This document shows positions 1-6,167 of a stretch of 19,438 nucleotides of DNA, piece by piece (position 1 is the stretch's first letter; each line of letters begins with the position of its first letter). Made by a program: the position numbers and the translations under genes. Source of the DNA: Ruminococcaceae bacterium UBA2719 (GTDB lineage Bacteria > Bacillota > Clostridia > Oscillospirales > Acutalibacteraceae); assembly GCA_002353935.1 (NCBI GenBank), contig DEKP01000020.1:1840-21277 (forward strand), given 5' to 3'. The notes beneath the pieces are model-generated. The model made no database searches and had not been told where the DNA came from. It was given only the letters and a program-made list of their open reading frames with translations.

Positions 1-35
1 CGTATACAAATTATACAAAAATTATCAACATTTCG

Positions 36-54
36 ACAAGTTACAACTTGTAAC
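36..54. promoter_or_regulatory. Overlapping palindromes, operator-like
   Basis: Two perfect dyads overlap here. One is GTTACAA-C-TTGTAAC (40-54), with 7-bp arms around one base. The other is ACAAGTT-AC-AACTTGT (36-51), with 7-bp arms around two bases. A third AACTTGT occurs at 189-195. Such compact dyads are typical of dimeric repressor sites. No regulator or controlled gene can be named, because the neighbour on the left is outside the window. Confidence 0.35.
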
Positions 55-267
55 CGTTTAGTTTTAATAAAGAAAAAAGAGAAAAATAACAATTTTATAT
101 TACGATAATAAATGATAATATAAAAATATTACAGAATATTATACATATTTTAAATATTTAGTAAATTTTTATATGTATTTTATCACGTAACTTGTCAAAA
201 TTTGCAGATAATTATAATAGCAAAAATTTATAAAATAAAAAACGAATAACGTGATAGGTATGCCGAA

Positions 268-324
268 TCTACAATTAGTAGAGTTTGTTTACAATAATTC
301 TACAGCTAGAATTTTTATGTAGAA
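268..324 (+). promoter_or_regulatory. Inverted-repeat cluster and possible promoter upstream of the DegV-family gene
   Basis: Three short perfect dyads share a TCTAC/GTAGA core: TCTAC-n5-GTAGA (268-282), ATTCTA-CAGC-TAGAAT (297-312), and TTCTACA (298-304) with TGTAGAA (318-324). The TAGAAT at 307-312 can act as a -10 with TTGTTT at 285-290 (16-bp spacer), which would put the dyads on the promoter. The start codon is 108 bases further on, leaving a long leader. The regulatory role is inferred. Confidence 0.3.
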
Positions 325-431
325 AAGCATAAATAAAAAATAGGTTGATATAAAACTGAGCCGGTGCTAACATTTTTTATAAAGCAATTACTGTTTGTAA
401 AATTCATAAGATTAGGAGCTTTGGAAAGAAC

Positions 432-1298
432 ATGATAAAACTGTTTACAGATTCAGCAGCTAACCTGCCGTTAAAACTAATCAAAAAATATGACATTAAC
501 GTAATTCCGTTTGCTTATTATACCGAGGGAAGTGAAGAAGCTAAAATACAAGCTGATTTTGATAAGAAAGAGTTTTATGATTCAATGCGAAAAGGAAAAG
601 TCTATAAAACTTCTATGATAAACATAGATACCTTTACAAAATATTTTGAAGAAGAACTGCTAAAGAAAAATGATATAATATATATAGGAATATCAGGTGG
701 TATCAGCGGCACTTTTGATGCAGCTAACGCAGCGAAAAATTATCTTAGTAATATATTCAAGGATCAACAAATTCAGGTTATAGATTCGCTTGGAGCATCG
801 CTTGGTGAAGGGATGATCGTAATTGAAGCGGCTAAACTGATCTCTCAAGGGCTGAGTTTTAATACAATCGTCAATTGTGTTAAAAAGTTGTTGCCCAATA
901 TGTGTCAGATTTTTACGGTTGATGATTTAAAATATCTCAAATCAAGCGGAAGGGTATCTTCTGCTGCAGCGCTTGTAGGAGGGGTGCTTGGCATACGACC
1001 TCTTTTGATTGGTAATGATGAAGGCAAAATCATAGTTAATAATAAAGTCAGAGGGATGACAAAAGCTCTTGACGCTATAGCAAACAAATACGAAAAGCTT
1101 GTGTTGGAAAAAAGAAAAACTATAGGTATTGCTCATGCAGATAATGAAAAAGCGGTTCAATATTTGCTGAAAAAATTAAGAGAAAAAGGTTTTTGCGGTA
1201 AAGAAATTGTAGAATATTATGAACCGGTAACAGGTTCTCATGTCGGTCCGGGTACAGTAGCAATGTTTTTCTTTGGACAAAGCAGAACAGCGTTATAA
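432..1298 (+). CDS. DegV family protein (fatty-acid-binding, EDD fold)
   Basis: DegV-family proteins bind a single fatty acid; some (FakB) present it to a fatty acid kinase for phosphorylation and phospholipid synthesis. The 288-residue length is normal for the family. Visible hallmarks are TDSAANLP (6-13), KTS (59-61), the SGGISGT loop (88-94), the FTVDDLKYLKSSGRVS segment (161-176) and HVGPGTVA (270-277). The last carries the histidine that, with the serine/threonine loops, usually contacts the lipid carboxylate. No signal peptide or membrane segment is present, so the protein is cytosolic. An AGGAG lies 13 bases before the ATG, rather far; GGAAAG is closer. The gene stands alone, with a terminator behind it and a convergent neighbour. 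No fatty acid kinase gene (fakA) is in the window, so FakB function is possible but not shown. Confidence 0.92.
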   Translation: MIKLFTDSAANLPLKLIKKYDINVIPFAYYTEGSEEAKIQADFDKKEFYDSMRKGKVYKTSMINIDTFTKYFEEELLKKNDIIYIGISGGISGTFDAANAAKNYLSNIFKDQQIQVIDSLGASLGEGMIVIEAAKLISQGLSFNTIVNCVKKLLPNMCQIFTVDDLKYLKSSGRVSSAAALVGGVLGIRPLLIGNDEGKIIVNNKVRGMTKALDAIANKYEKLVLEKRKTIGIAHADNEKAVQYLLKKLREKGFCGKEIVEYYEPVTGSHVGPGTVAMFFFGQSRTAL

Positions 1299-1368
1299 AC
1301 GAATTGTTCACAATTGATGTGTTTTGCAAAAATTGCATACACATACATTATAAATATTAAAAATCTGC

Positions 1369-1409
1369 AAAAACCTCCTATGGCATTTGCTTACCATAGG
1401 AGGTTTTTT
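1369..1409. terminator. Bidirectional rho-independent terminator
   Basis: A perfect 10-bp stem, CCTCCTATGG (1374-1383) with CCATAGGAGG (1394-1403), surrounds a 10-base loop. It is preceded by AAAAA and followed by TTTTTT, so it has a U-tract on both strands. It sits between the convergent DegV-family and amylase genes and should end both transcripts. Confidence 0.92.
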
Positions 1410-1450
1410 GTGGTTTGATTTTTAAAAATTAGGATAGAGGTTATTTTTTA

Positions 1451-3121
1451 TTAATTTATTTTTTCAAATCTTCTTATTATTTTTCCGTCTCTGGTTATAA
1501 TTTCCTGAAACATTTTATACGGGCGAACCCAAAGTTCATTTTCTCCGTACAGCGCCTTATATATAACCATTTTTTCTTCAGTTTCGCTGTCTTTGGCAAA
1601 GCCTACGACTTCATATTCGTTACCTTTGAAGTGGCGGTATTTGCCCAAAGTTATTTCTTCTGGCGTTAATTCTTTTGCTTCATTATATGGTTTATTTTCC
1701 GTTTGCTCAAAATTTATTTCTGTATTAGAATTATTTTCTTTTGTAACGGGGTTTTCGCTTTCGTCAAAATTGATTTCAAAACATCCGTCATTTGCTATTA
1801 AAATCATAGATGATTTTGCGGGAACATCTATATTTACATAACCGTTGCAATCATATTTTTTATTGTCGTTTAAAACGTCCGTCAAAATACCTGTAAAGTT
1901 AGTGTTAAATCCGATTTGTCTTACATCATCGGATTGGTTTAACAGTACATAAACGCACTGATTATCAGTTCTCATAGAATAGCAAAGATGTTCAAGTTGA
2001 ATTACTTCGTTTTTATATTTGCCGTATTGAAAAGCTTCTAATTTGTGCATTATAGAGGACAATTTGCATATGTGATTAAATAAATCCATATCAGGATTTT
2101 CAAGGTTGTCAAGGTTTAGTTCTCTTCTCAAATCGGCATCTGAGTGCTTTGTCTTTTTTCCTTCAACGGCAAATTCACTGCCGTAATAAACAGACGGCAC
2201 TCCCGGCATGGTGAAGAGCATGGTATAAACATTTTTAAGAAGAGCCTTGTCTCTTATTATACTTGCAACTCTTGTTACGTCGTGGTTATCGGCAAAGTTA
2301 TATAAGTACAGATTTTTATAAATGCCCCAATCTCCGTATTCCCTGTTGAGCGAATGAGCAAATTCAAAGTAGTTTCTGTCATTATGACATGAGTATAACG
2401 CCTTATAGATCTCATAATTGGTTACAGAATCCATCGTTTGAGGATTTGCATAGCGGTTATAATCTCCTGATACAATTTCGCCGTATAGCCAAAAATCGTT
2501 CTTTTTTTCTTTGCAAGTTGACTTTAAACGTTTGAAAAAGCTATTGTCTATACAATCAGCTGCATCTAAACGCAGGCCGTCGATATCAAACTCGTCGATC
2601 CAGAATCTAACCGCATCTAAAAGATATTCTACTACATCGTTATTATATAAATTTAACTTTACTAAATCATAGTGTCCTGCCCAACCGTCATATGAAAAAC
2701 TGTCGCCCATCATACTCGGACGGTCAAATCTGATATTGTGGAACCAGTTGCAATAGATAGAGCCCATACCATTTTGCTGAATGTCCTTGAAGGCGAAGAA
2801 ATCTCTGCCGACATGGTTGAATACGCCGTCGAGAAGAATTCTTATACCGTTTTTGTGAAGAGTATCACAGATTTTTTTGAATGACTGATTATCGCCTAAA
2901 CGCTGATCTATTCTTTTATAGTCAATAGTGTCATATCCGTGTTTGGTGCTTTGGAAAACAGGATTAAAAACTATGGCATTGATACCCATCTTTTTAAAAT
3001 GCGGAATAAAATCATAAATTTTATCCAGACGATAGCTCTGAACAAAATCGTTTTTTTCGGGAGCTCCGCAAAATCCCAGTGGATAAATATTATAGATTAC
3101 GGTATTGTTAATCCAATTCAT
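1451..3121 (-). CDS. GH13 alpha-amylase-family enzyme with C-terminal DUF1653 domain
   Basis: This is a cytoplasmic alpha-glucan hydrolase or transferase of glycoside hydrolase family 13. The four conserved regions are present: DGVFNHVG (98-105), GLRLDAAD (182-189; D186 nucleophile), YGEIV (213-217; E215 acid/base) and FADNHD (276-281; D281). There is no signal peptide, so it probably acts on imported maltodextrins, as neopullulanase or cyclomaltodextrinase types do; exact specificity is unknown. The catalytic barrel and beta-sandwich end near residue 445. An acidic Glu/Asn-rich linker (about 448-488) leads to residues 492-554, which match DUF1653 (GKYRHFKGNEYEVVG, then ALYGENELWVRPYKMF). DUF1653 is normally a small stand-alone protein of unknown function, so this fusion is notable. 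The start follows an AGAGG SD (3131-3135). Its promoter is divergent from the next operon. Confidence 0.93.
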   Translation of the reverse strand: MNWINNTVIYNIYPLGFCGAPEKNDFVQSYRLDKIYDFIPHFKKMGINAIVFNPVFQSTKHGYDTIDYKRIDQRLGDNQSFKKICDTLHKNGIRILLDGVFNHVGRDFFAFKDIQQNGMGSIYCNWFHNIRFDRPSMMGDSFSYDGWAGHYDLVKLNLYNNDVVEYLLDAVRFWIDEFDIDGLRLDAADCIDNSFFKRLKSTCKEKKNDFWLYGEIVSGDYNRYANPQTMDSVTNYEIYKALYSCHNDRNYFEFAHSLNREYGDWGIYKNLYLYNFADNHDVTRVASIIRDKALLKNVYTMLFTMPGVPSVYYGSEFAVEGKKTKHSDADLRRELNLDNLENPDMDLFNHICKLSSIMHKLEAFQYGKYKNEVIQLEHLCYSMRTDNQCVYVLLNQSDDVRQIGFNTNFTGILTDVLNDNKKYDCNGYVNIDVPAKSSMILIANDGCFEINFDESENPVTKENNSNTEINFEQTENKPYNEAKELTPEEITLGKYRHFKGNEYEVVGFAKDSETEEKMVIYKALYGENELWVRPYKMFQEIITRDGKIIRRFEKIN

Positions 3122-3149
3122 AAGATTACCTCTTTTAACTTTTTTAACA

Positions 3150-3177
3150 AGTATATCATTTTGAATTAAATTGTCAA
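3150..3177 (-). promoter_or_regulatory. Sigma-A-type promoter of the amylase gene
   Basis: Read on the minus strand this is TTGACA (3177-3172), a 16-base spacer and TATACT (3155-3150), with an extended -10 TG (TGATATACT). It lies about 30 bases upstream of the amylase ATG and faces away from the promoter at 3207-3235. I see no catabolite-responsive (cre) element. Confidence 0.75.
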
Positions 3178-3206
3178 ATTATTTAGCGTATTTTGGTATG
3201 TAGATA

Positions 3207-3235
3207 TTGAAAAGCACATTATATTGTGCTAGAAT
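3207..3235 (+). promoter_or_regulatory. Promoter with a dyad operator filling its spacer
   Basis: TTGAAA (3207-3212) and TAGAAT (3230-3235) are separated by exactly 17 bases. The spacer plus the first base of the -10 is the dyad AGCACATTATATTGTGCT (3213-3230): perfect 6-bp arms AGCACA/TGTGCT, and 16 of 18 positions symmetric. A protein bound here would cover the RNA polymerase site, so repression is the natural reading. Predicted transcription starts near 3242, leaving a very short leader before the GTG at 3255. Confidence 0.7.
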
Positions 3236-3254
3236 ATCACAAAGAGGTGATTAT

Positions 3255-3707
3255 GTGAAAAAAAGTATTAATGATAATTATGTAGAGAATAAATCGGCTA
3301 AACGGGTTAGAATAACCATGGCTGTTTTGTTTTTTATAGAAGTAATATTAACGACCTTTCCTTTTCTTCAGGGGCAAACTTCCGAGGGCGGATATGACTA
3401 TTTGACCGCTTTTGAGATGACAGTTAGGTTTCAGGGCTATCCTAATGCAGCTTCAATAAAGCTTGCGGTTATGTGTGGACTTTTTATTTTGCTTCCGCTG
3501 GTTTCGTTTTTCTTTTGTATATTTGATAAAAAATCTAATGTTAAGAATTTTGTAAGCGCTGCCTGTTGCGTTATTTGCGCTTGCCTAATTACGTTTGGCG
3601 TAGGCACTATGATATCTATAGGTGCTGTTATATCTTTAATTTTATATGTAATTATTTTGTTCTTTACAGCACAAGGTTTTCAGGCTTCTGTTATGCGTGA
3701 TAAATAA
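3255..3707 (+). CDS. Hypothetical four-helix membrane protein
   Basis: I do not recognise a family. The 150-residue product has a short basic cytosolic N-terminus and four likely membrane helices (about 18-37, 68-90, 97-115 and 118-138). A polar loop (about 38-67, GQTSEGGYDYLTAFEM) probably faces outside, and a Cys-rich stretch SAACCVICAC (101-110) lies in helix 3. I chose the GTG at 3255 because AGAGGTGA (3243-3250) sits just before it. The frame stays open up to a TTG at 3207, but that TTG is the -35 element. An ATG two bases upstream in another frame reads directly into TGA (ATGTGA). First gene of a three-gene unit with the lipoprotein and the FNT-family gene. Confidence 0.75.
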   Translation: MKKSINDNYVENKSAKRVRITMAVLFFIEVILTTFPFLQGQTSEGGYDYLTAFEMTVRFQGYPNAASIKLAVMCGLFILLPLVSFFFCIFDKKSNVKNFVSAACCVICACLITFGVGTMISIGAVISLILYVIILFFTAQGFQASVMRDK

Positions 3708-3765
3708 AACGTCCAAGCAGTAATATTTTAGAGTGTTTTCACATATTTTTTAACGGGTGATATAT

Positions 3766-4146
3766 GTGAAAAAAATCAGGATTTTAATAAAATCTGCTTG
3801 TGTAATAATTCTTGCTTTTTTGTTTATACAGCTTTCGTTTTTATCTGGCTGTTCACGGGTTATTAGAGACGCTAAAGACGAGCTGGTGATTTACAACTGG
3901 TCAAGAGAGTTCGATACAGGATCAAGCATAAGTCTTAAGTTTTCCGATAACTTTGCGACGCTTGATTTTACTACAAGCGACGGTATAAGGTCTTCGCTTT
4001 ATGGCCTTTATATTTTATCGTCAACTAATTTGGTTATATGTGATGACAACACAGGCACAGATTATACTTTTTTATATTCTGTTTACGGAGATAAACTCGA
4101 GCTTACTATGTATGATTCAACCATAGAGCTTTATAAGGATGATTAA
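3766..4146 (+). CDS. Small secreted lipoprotein, possibly lipocalin-like
   Basis: The 126-residue product begins with a classic lipoprotein signal: MKKIRILIK, a hydrophobic core (11-24) and the lipobox LSGC with C29 as the lipidated residue. It should be anchored outside on the membrane. The mature part alternates short strands (NWSREFDTGSSISLKFSD ... LELTMYDSTIELYKDD), the pattern of small beta-barrel domains seen in clostridial lipoproteins of the DUF5640 kind; this family link is tentative. The GTG at 3766 has GGGTGA (3755-3760) at a suitable distance, while the upstream in-frame GTG (3757) lies inside that SD. As in the preceding gene, the start is embedded in ATGTGAAAAAAA. It lies 58 bases downstream of that gene with no terminator between them. 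Confidence 0.75.
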   Translation: MKKIRILIKSACVIILAFLFIQLSFLSGCSRVIRDAKDELVIYNWSREFDTGSSISLKFSDNFATLDFTTSDGIRSSLYGLYILSSTNLVICDDNTGTDYTFLYSVYGDKLELTMYDSTIELYKDD

Positions 4147-4214
4147 ACGGGAATATCGCACAGATAAAGTCGCTTTACTGTGCTGCATTAATTAATTAAA
4201 AATAGGGGTAAATC

Positions 4215-4859
4215 ATGAAAGTTTTAAAGGATTTTTTAAGTTCTGTTTTGGCGGGGGTTATGATCAGCTTTGGCGGTACGGTGTTTTTGTGTGCTGAAAG
4301 CAAAGTCGTTGGAGCTTTGTTTTTTTCTCTTGGATTATGTGTGATTTTGATGCAGAGCTTTCTGCTTTTTACCGGGAAAAGCGCCTACGTGTTTCAAAAT
4401 AAACCTACATATCTATTGTGGCTGCTTTTGATTTGGTTAGGTAATTTGTGCGGTTGTGCTTTAATGGGGCTTGCTGTGAAAGCGGCTCGTTTTCAGATAG
4501 CGCAGAAAGCTACTGAAATATGTTCTGCAAAATTGGAACAAACTCCGATAATGACAGTTTTTTTGGGCGCTTTGTGCGGAATACTGGTATATATAGCTGT
4601 TGATTACTACAAAAATCCGTCTGATACCTATCCTTTTTCAAAATATCTTTTGATTTTCACTTGTGTTCCGGCGTTCGTTTTATGCGGTTTTGAGCACTCG
4701 GTTGCGGATATGTTCTACTTCGCTGTGTCCTCTGATATGCTTTTGTATTCTGTAAAGGGCATTCTATACATTCTATATGTAACGGTAGGTAATTTGATAG
4801 GCGCTGTGGTTTTTCACAATATAAAGAAATTTGTCGCAGATAAAAAAGCCAACAATTGA
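4215..4859 (+). CDS. Formate/nitrite transporter (FNT) family protein, short form
   Basis: FNT proteins are pentameric channels for small monovalent anions such as formate, nitrite or hydrosulfide. Family marks are AGVMISFGGTVFL (13-25), LLFTGK (50-55), the internally repeated GNLCG (76-80) and GNLIGA (192-197), and CGFEHSVADMFYF (157-169), which contains the central pore histidine (H161) of the FocA GFEHSIANM motif. About six membrane helices are predicted. At 214 residues it is shorter than the usual 260-290, mainly because the loops and C-tail are trimmed. The substrate cannot be assigned. SD AGGGG lies at 4203-4207. It is the last gene of the unit behind the dyad promoter and is followed by a terminator. 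Confidence 0.87.
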   Translation: MKVLKDFLSSVLAGVMISFGGTVFLCAESKVVGALFFSLGLCVILMQSFLLFTGKSAYVFQNKPTYLLWLLLIWLGNLCGCALMGLAVKAARFQIAQKATEICSAKLEQTPIMTVFLGALCGILVYIAVDYYKNPSDTYPFSKYLLIFTCVPAFVLCGFEHSVADMFYFAVSSDMLLYSVKGILYILYVTVGNLIGAVVFHNIKKFVADKKANN

Positions 4860-4890
4860 TAATTTTTAATTTTATTATAATTGAGCGTAT

Positions 4891-4919
4891 AAAAAGTCAT
4901 AGTTTATCTGTGGCTTTTT
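4891..4919 (+). terminator. Rho-independent terminator after the FNT gene
   Basis: AAAAAGTCATAG (4891-4902) pairs along its whole length, allowing three G-U pairs, with CTGTGGCTTTTT (4908-4919) around the loop TTTAT. More T-rich sequence follows. It separates the FNT unit from the ruvC operon. Confidence 0.8.
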
Positions 4920-4965
4920 ATCTTTTTATTCTGCTTTTTATTGTTAAATTATTGCTTTTTTGTAG

Positions 4966-4994
4966 TTGATATCTATTGATGTTTGTGGTATAAT
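4966..4994 (+). promoter_or_regulatory. Promoter of the ruvCAB-glmM-ecf-clp operon
   Basis: TTGATA (4966-4971), a 17-base spacer and a perfect TATAAT (4989-4994) with an extended -10 TG (TGGTATAAT). It is the only strong promoter seen for the 13-gene run that follows. Predicted transcription starts near 5001, giving a leader of about 45 bases before ruvC. Confidence 0.8.
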
Positions 4995-5033
4995 AAAAAA
5001 TAATTTTGTTCTTTTATGTGGTTAAAGTTTTTT

Positions 5034-5049
5034 GGAGGGGTGCGCTATT
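5034..5049 (+). promoter_or_regulatory. SD site placing ruvC initiation at ATT
   Basis: GGAGGGG (5034-5040) is an excellent SD. Six bases later, in the RuvC frame, comes ATT (5047-5049). No in-frame ATG or GTG exists between the SD and the catalytic GIDPG motif. The in-frame TTG at 5032 overlaps the SD and has no SD of its own. The out-of-frame TTG at 5048 reaches TAG after three codons. Confidence 0.6.
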
Positions 5050-5559
5050 GTTATTTTAGGCATTGACCCCGGCTATGCTATAGTTGGATGGGGCGTTATA
5101 GAGTTTTCGAGTAATAGCTTTAAGCCGATAGCGTTTGGTGCAGTTACTACAGAGGCGCATACGGACTTTTCGGAAAGACTGAATAATATTTATGATGAAA
5201 TTACCGCTATTATAAAACAATTCAAGCCACAGGCTATATCTATAGAAAAACTATATTTTCAAAATAACGCAAAGACTGCTATAGATGTTGCACAAGCGCG
5301 AGGCGTGATACTTTTAGCTGCTAAGCAAATGGGTGTTAATTTGTATGAATATACACCACTCCAAATTAAAACGGTAGTTACAGGTTACGGTAAGGCAAAA
5401 AAACTTCAGGTTATGGAAATGACTCGCCGCTTACTTCACCTCAAAGAGATTCCCAAACCGGATGATACCGCTGATGCGCTTGCTATAGCTATAACTCACA
5501 CCCAGGCGGCGGGGAGTAGGCTTAGAGAACAAATGTTAAAAAGAGGAATAAAATTATGA
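5047..5559 (+). CDS. ruvC: Holliday junction resolvase RuvC (crossover junction endodeoxyribonuclease)
   Basis: RuvC is the dimeric Mg-dependent nuclease that cuts Holliday junctions symmetrically after RuvAB branch migration. The RNase H-like core is clear: GIDPG with the first catalytic Asp, SIEKLYFQ with Glu, and KPDDTADALAIAITH with the last two acidic residues. The basic GYGKAKKLQV segment for DNA contact is present. With initiation at ATT (5047) the product has 170 residues and the first catalytic Asp is residue 7, closely matching E. coli RuvC. A TTG start at 5032 would add five residues without an SD of its own. First gene of the operon; its stop overlaps the ruvA start (ATGA). The function is very sure, the start codon less so. 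Confidence 0.95.
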   Translation: MVILGIDPGYAIVGWGVIEFSSNSFKPIAFGAVTTEAHTDFSERLNNIYDEITAIIKQFKPQAISIEKLYFQNNAKTAIDVAQARGVILLAAKQMGVNLYEYTPLQIKTVVTGYGKAKKLQVMEMTRRLLHLKEIPKPDDTADALAIAITHTQAAGSRLREQMLKRGIKL

Positions 5560-6149
5560 TATATTCAGTAAAAGGAAATTTGAGTTTAATGGAAAGCGGC
5601 GTTGCTGTTGTAGAATGCGGCGGCATAGGCTATAGGGTACAAACTTCGATCAGTACACAGAAGCAATTAAAACTTAATACAGAAGTAAAATTGTTTACAT
5701 ATATGAACGTTCGCGAAGATGCTATTGAATTATTCGGATTTGCAACAAAAACCGAACTTAATACGTTTAAAATGCTGATTTCTGTTTCAGGTGTAGGTCC
5801 CAAGGTAGCGCTTGCGATTCTTTCTGAGCTTTCCGGTGAACAAATACTACTTTCCATTAGTGCGAATGATTCCAAAAGTTTAACACGTGCCTCCGGAGTA
5901 GGTCCTAAACTTGCACAACGTATAGTATTGGAGCTGAAAGATAAGGTGAAGGGCTATACGACGGAAAGCTTTGATGAATTATCTATCACAGGTTCTGTTA
6001 TAAATGATACGGGGAAAATTTCTCAGGCGGTAGCGGCGCTTGCTGTTTTGGGCTATTCTGCTGCTGATGTTACGCCTGTACTTTCCAAGCTTAGTACCGA
6101 TTTAACTGTAGAACAAATGATTTCAGAAACTTTAAAAAAGATGGCATAA
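5556..6149 (+). CDS. ruvA: Holliday junction DNA helicase subunit RuvA
   Basis: RuvA is the tetrameric junction-binding subunit that loads RuvB hexamers for branch migration. The 197-residue protein shows the N-terminal OB fold (1-62, MIYSVKGNL... and the YMNVREDAIELFGF segment), two helix-hairpin-helix motifs (SGVGPKVA, 78-85; SGVGPKLAQRI, 113-123), a linker, and a C-terminal three-helix domain III (about 150-197) that touches RuvB. Length is normal. Translation is coupled to ruvC by an ATGA overlap, with an AGAGGA SD inside the end of ruvC. It is followed 18 bases later by ruvB. Confidence 0.97.
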   Translation: MIYSVKGNLSLMESGVAVVECGGIGYRVQTSISTQKQLKLNTEVKLFTYMNVREDAIELFGFATKTELNTFKMLISVSGVGPKVALAILSELSGEQILLSISANDSKSLTRASGVGPKLAQRIVLELKDKVKGYTTESFDELSITGSVINDTGKISQAVAALAVLGYSAADVTPVLSKLSTDLTVEQMISETLKKMA

Positions 6150-6167
6150 AACCGAAAGGATATTTTT

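Larger units (their letters stand above)
1..431. other. AT-rich non-coding region upstream of the DegV-family gene
   Basis: No convincing coding sequence is visible on either strand. The left part is very AT-rich and contains a palindrome at 36-54. A second AACTTGT half-site lies at 189-195. The right part holds a cluster of short inverted repeats (268-324) and leads to the ribosome binding site of the DegV-family gene. The gene left of the window is not visible; an ATTATA on the plus strand at 10-15 (TATAAT on minus) could be the -10 of a leftward promoter, but no good -35 accompanies it. Confidence 0.6.

Noticed and set aside
22..30. TTATCAACA as a DnaA box and sign of a replication origin
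   Set aside because: A single imperfect match to TTATCCACA; no cluster of boxes and no dnaA, dnaN or rnpA-rpmH genes nearby.
181..256. TATCACGT (181-188) and ACGTGATA (249-256) as a long-range hairpin
   Set aside because: Only 8 bp across 60 bases in AT-rich DNA; chance pairing is likely.
260..322. 20-codon ORF upstream of the DegV-family gene as a leader peptide
   Set aside because: No usable SD, not followed by an attenuator, and it merely overlaps the inverted repeats.
3122..3206. Catabolite-responsive (cre) element controlling the amylase
   Set aside because: Searched by eye for TGWAANCGNTNNCA around the promoter and found no acceptable match.
3207..3254. TTG start at 3207 for the four-helix membrane protein
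   Set aside because: The TTG is part of the promoter -35 and would not be in the transcript; the GTG at 3255 has a good SD.
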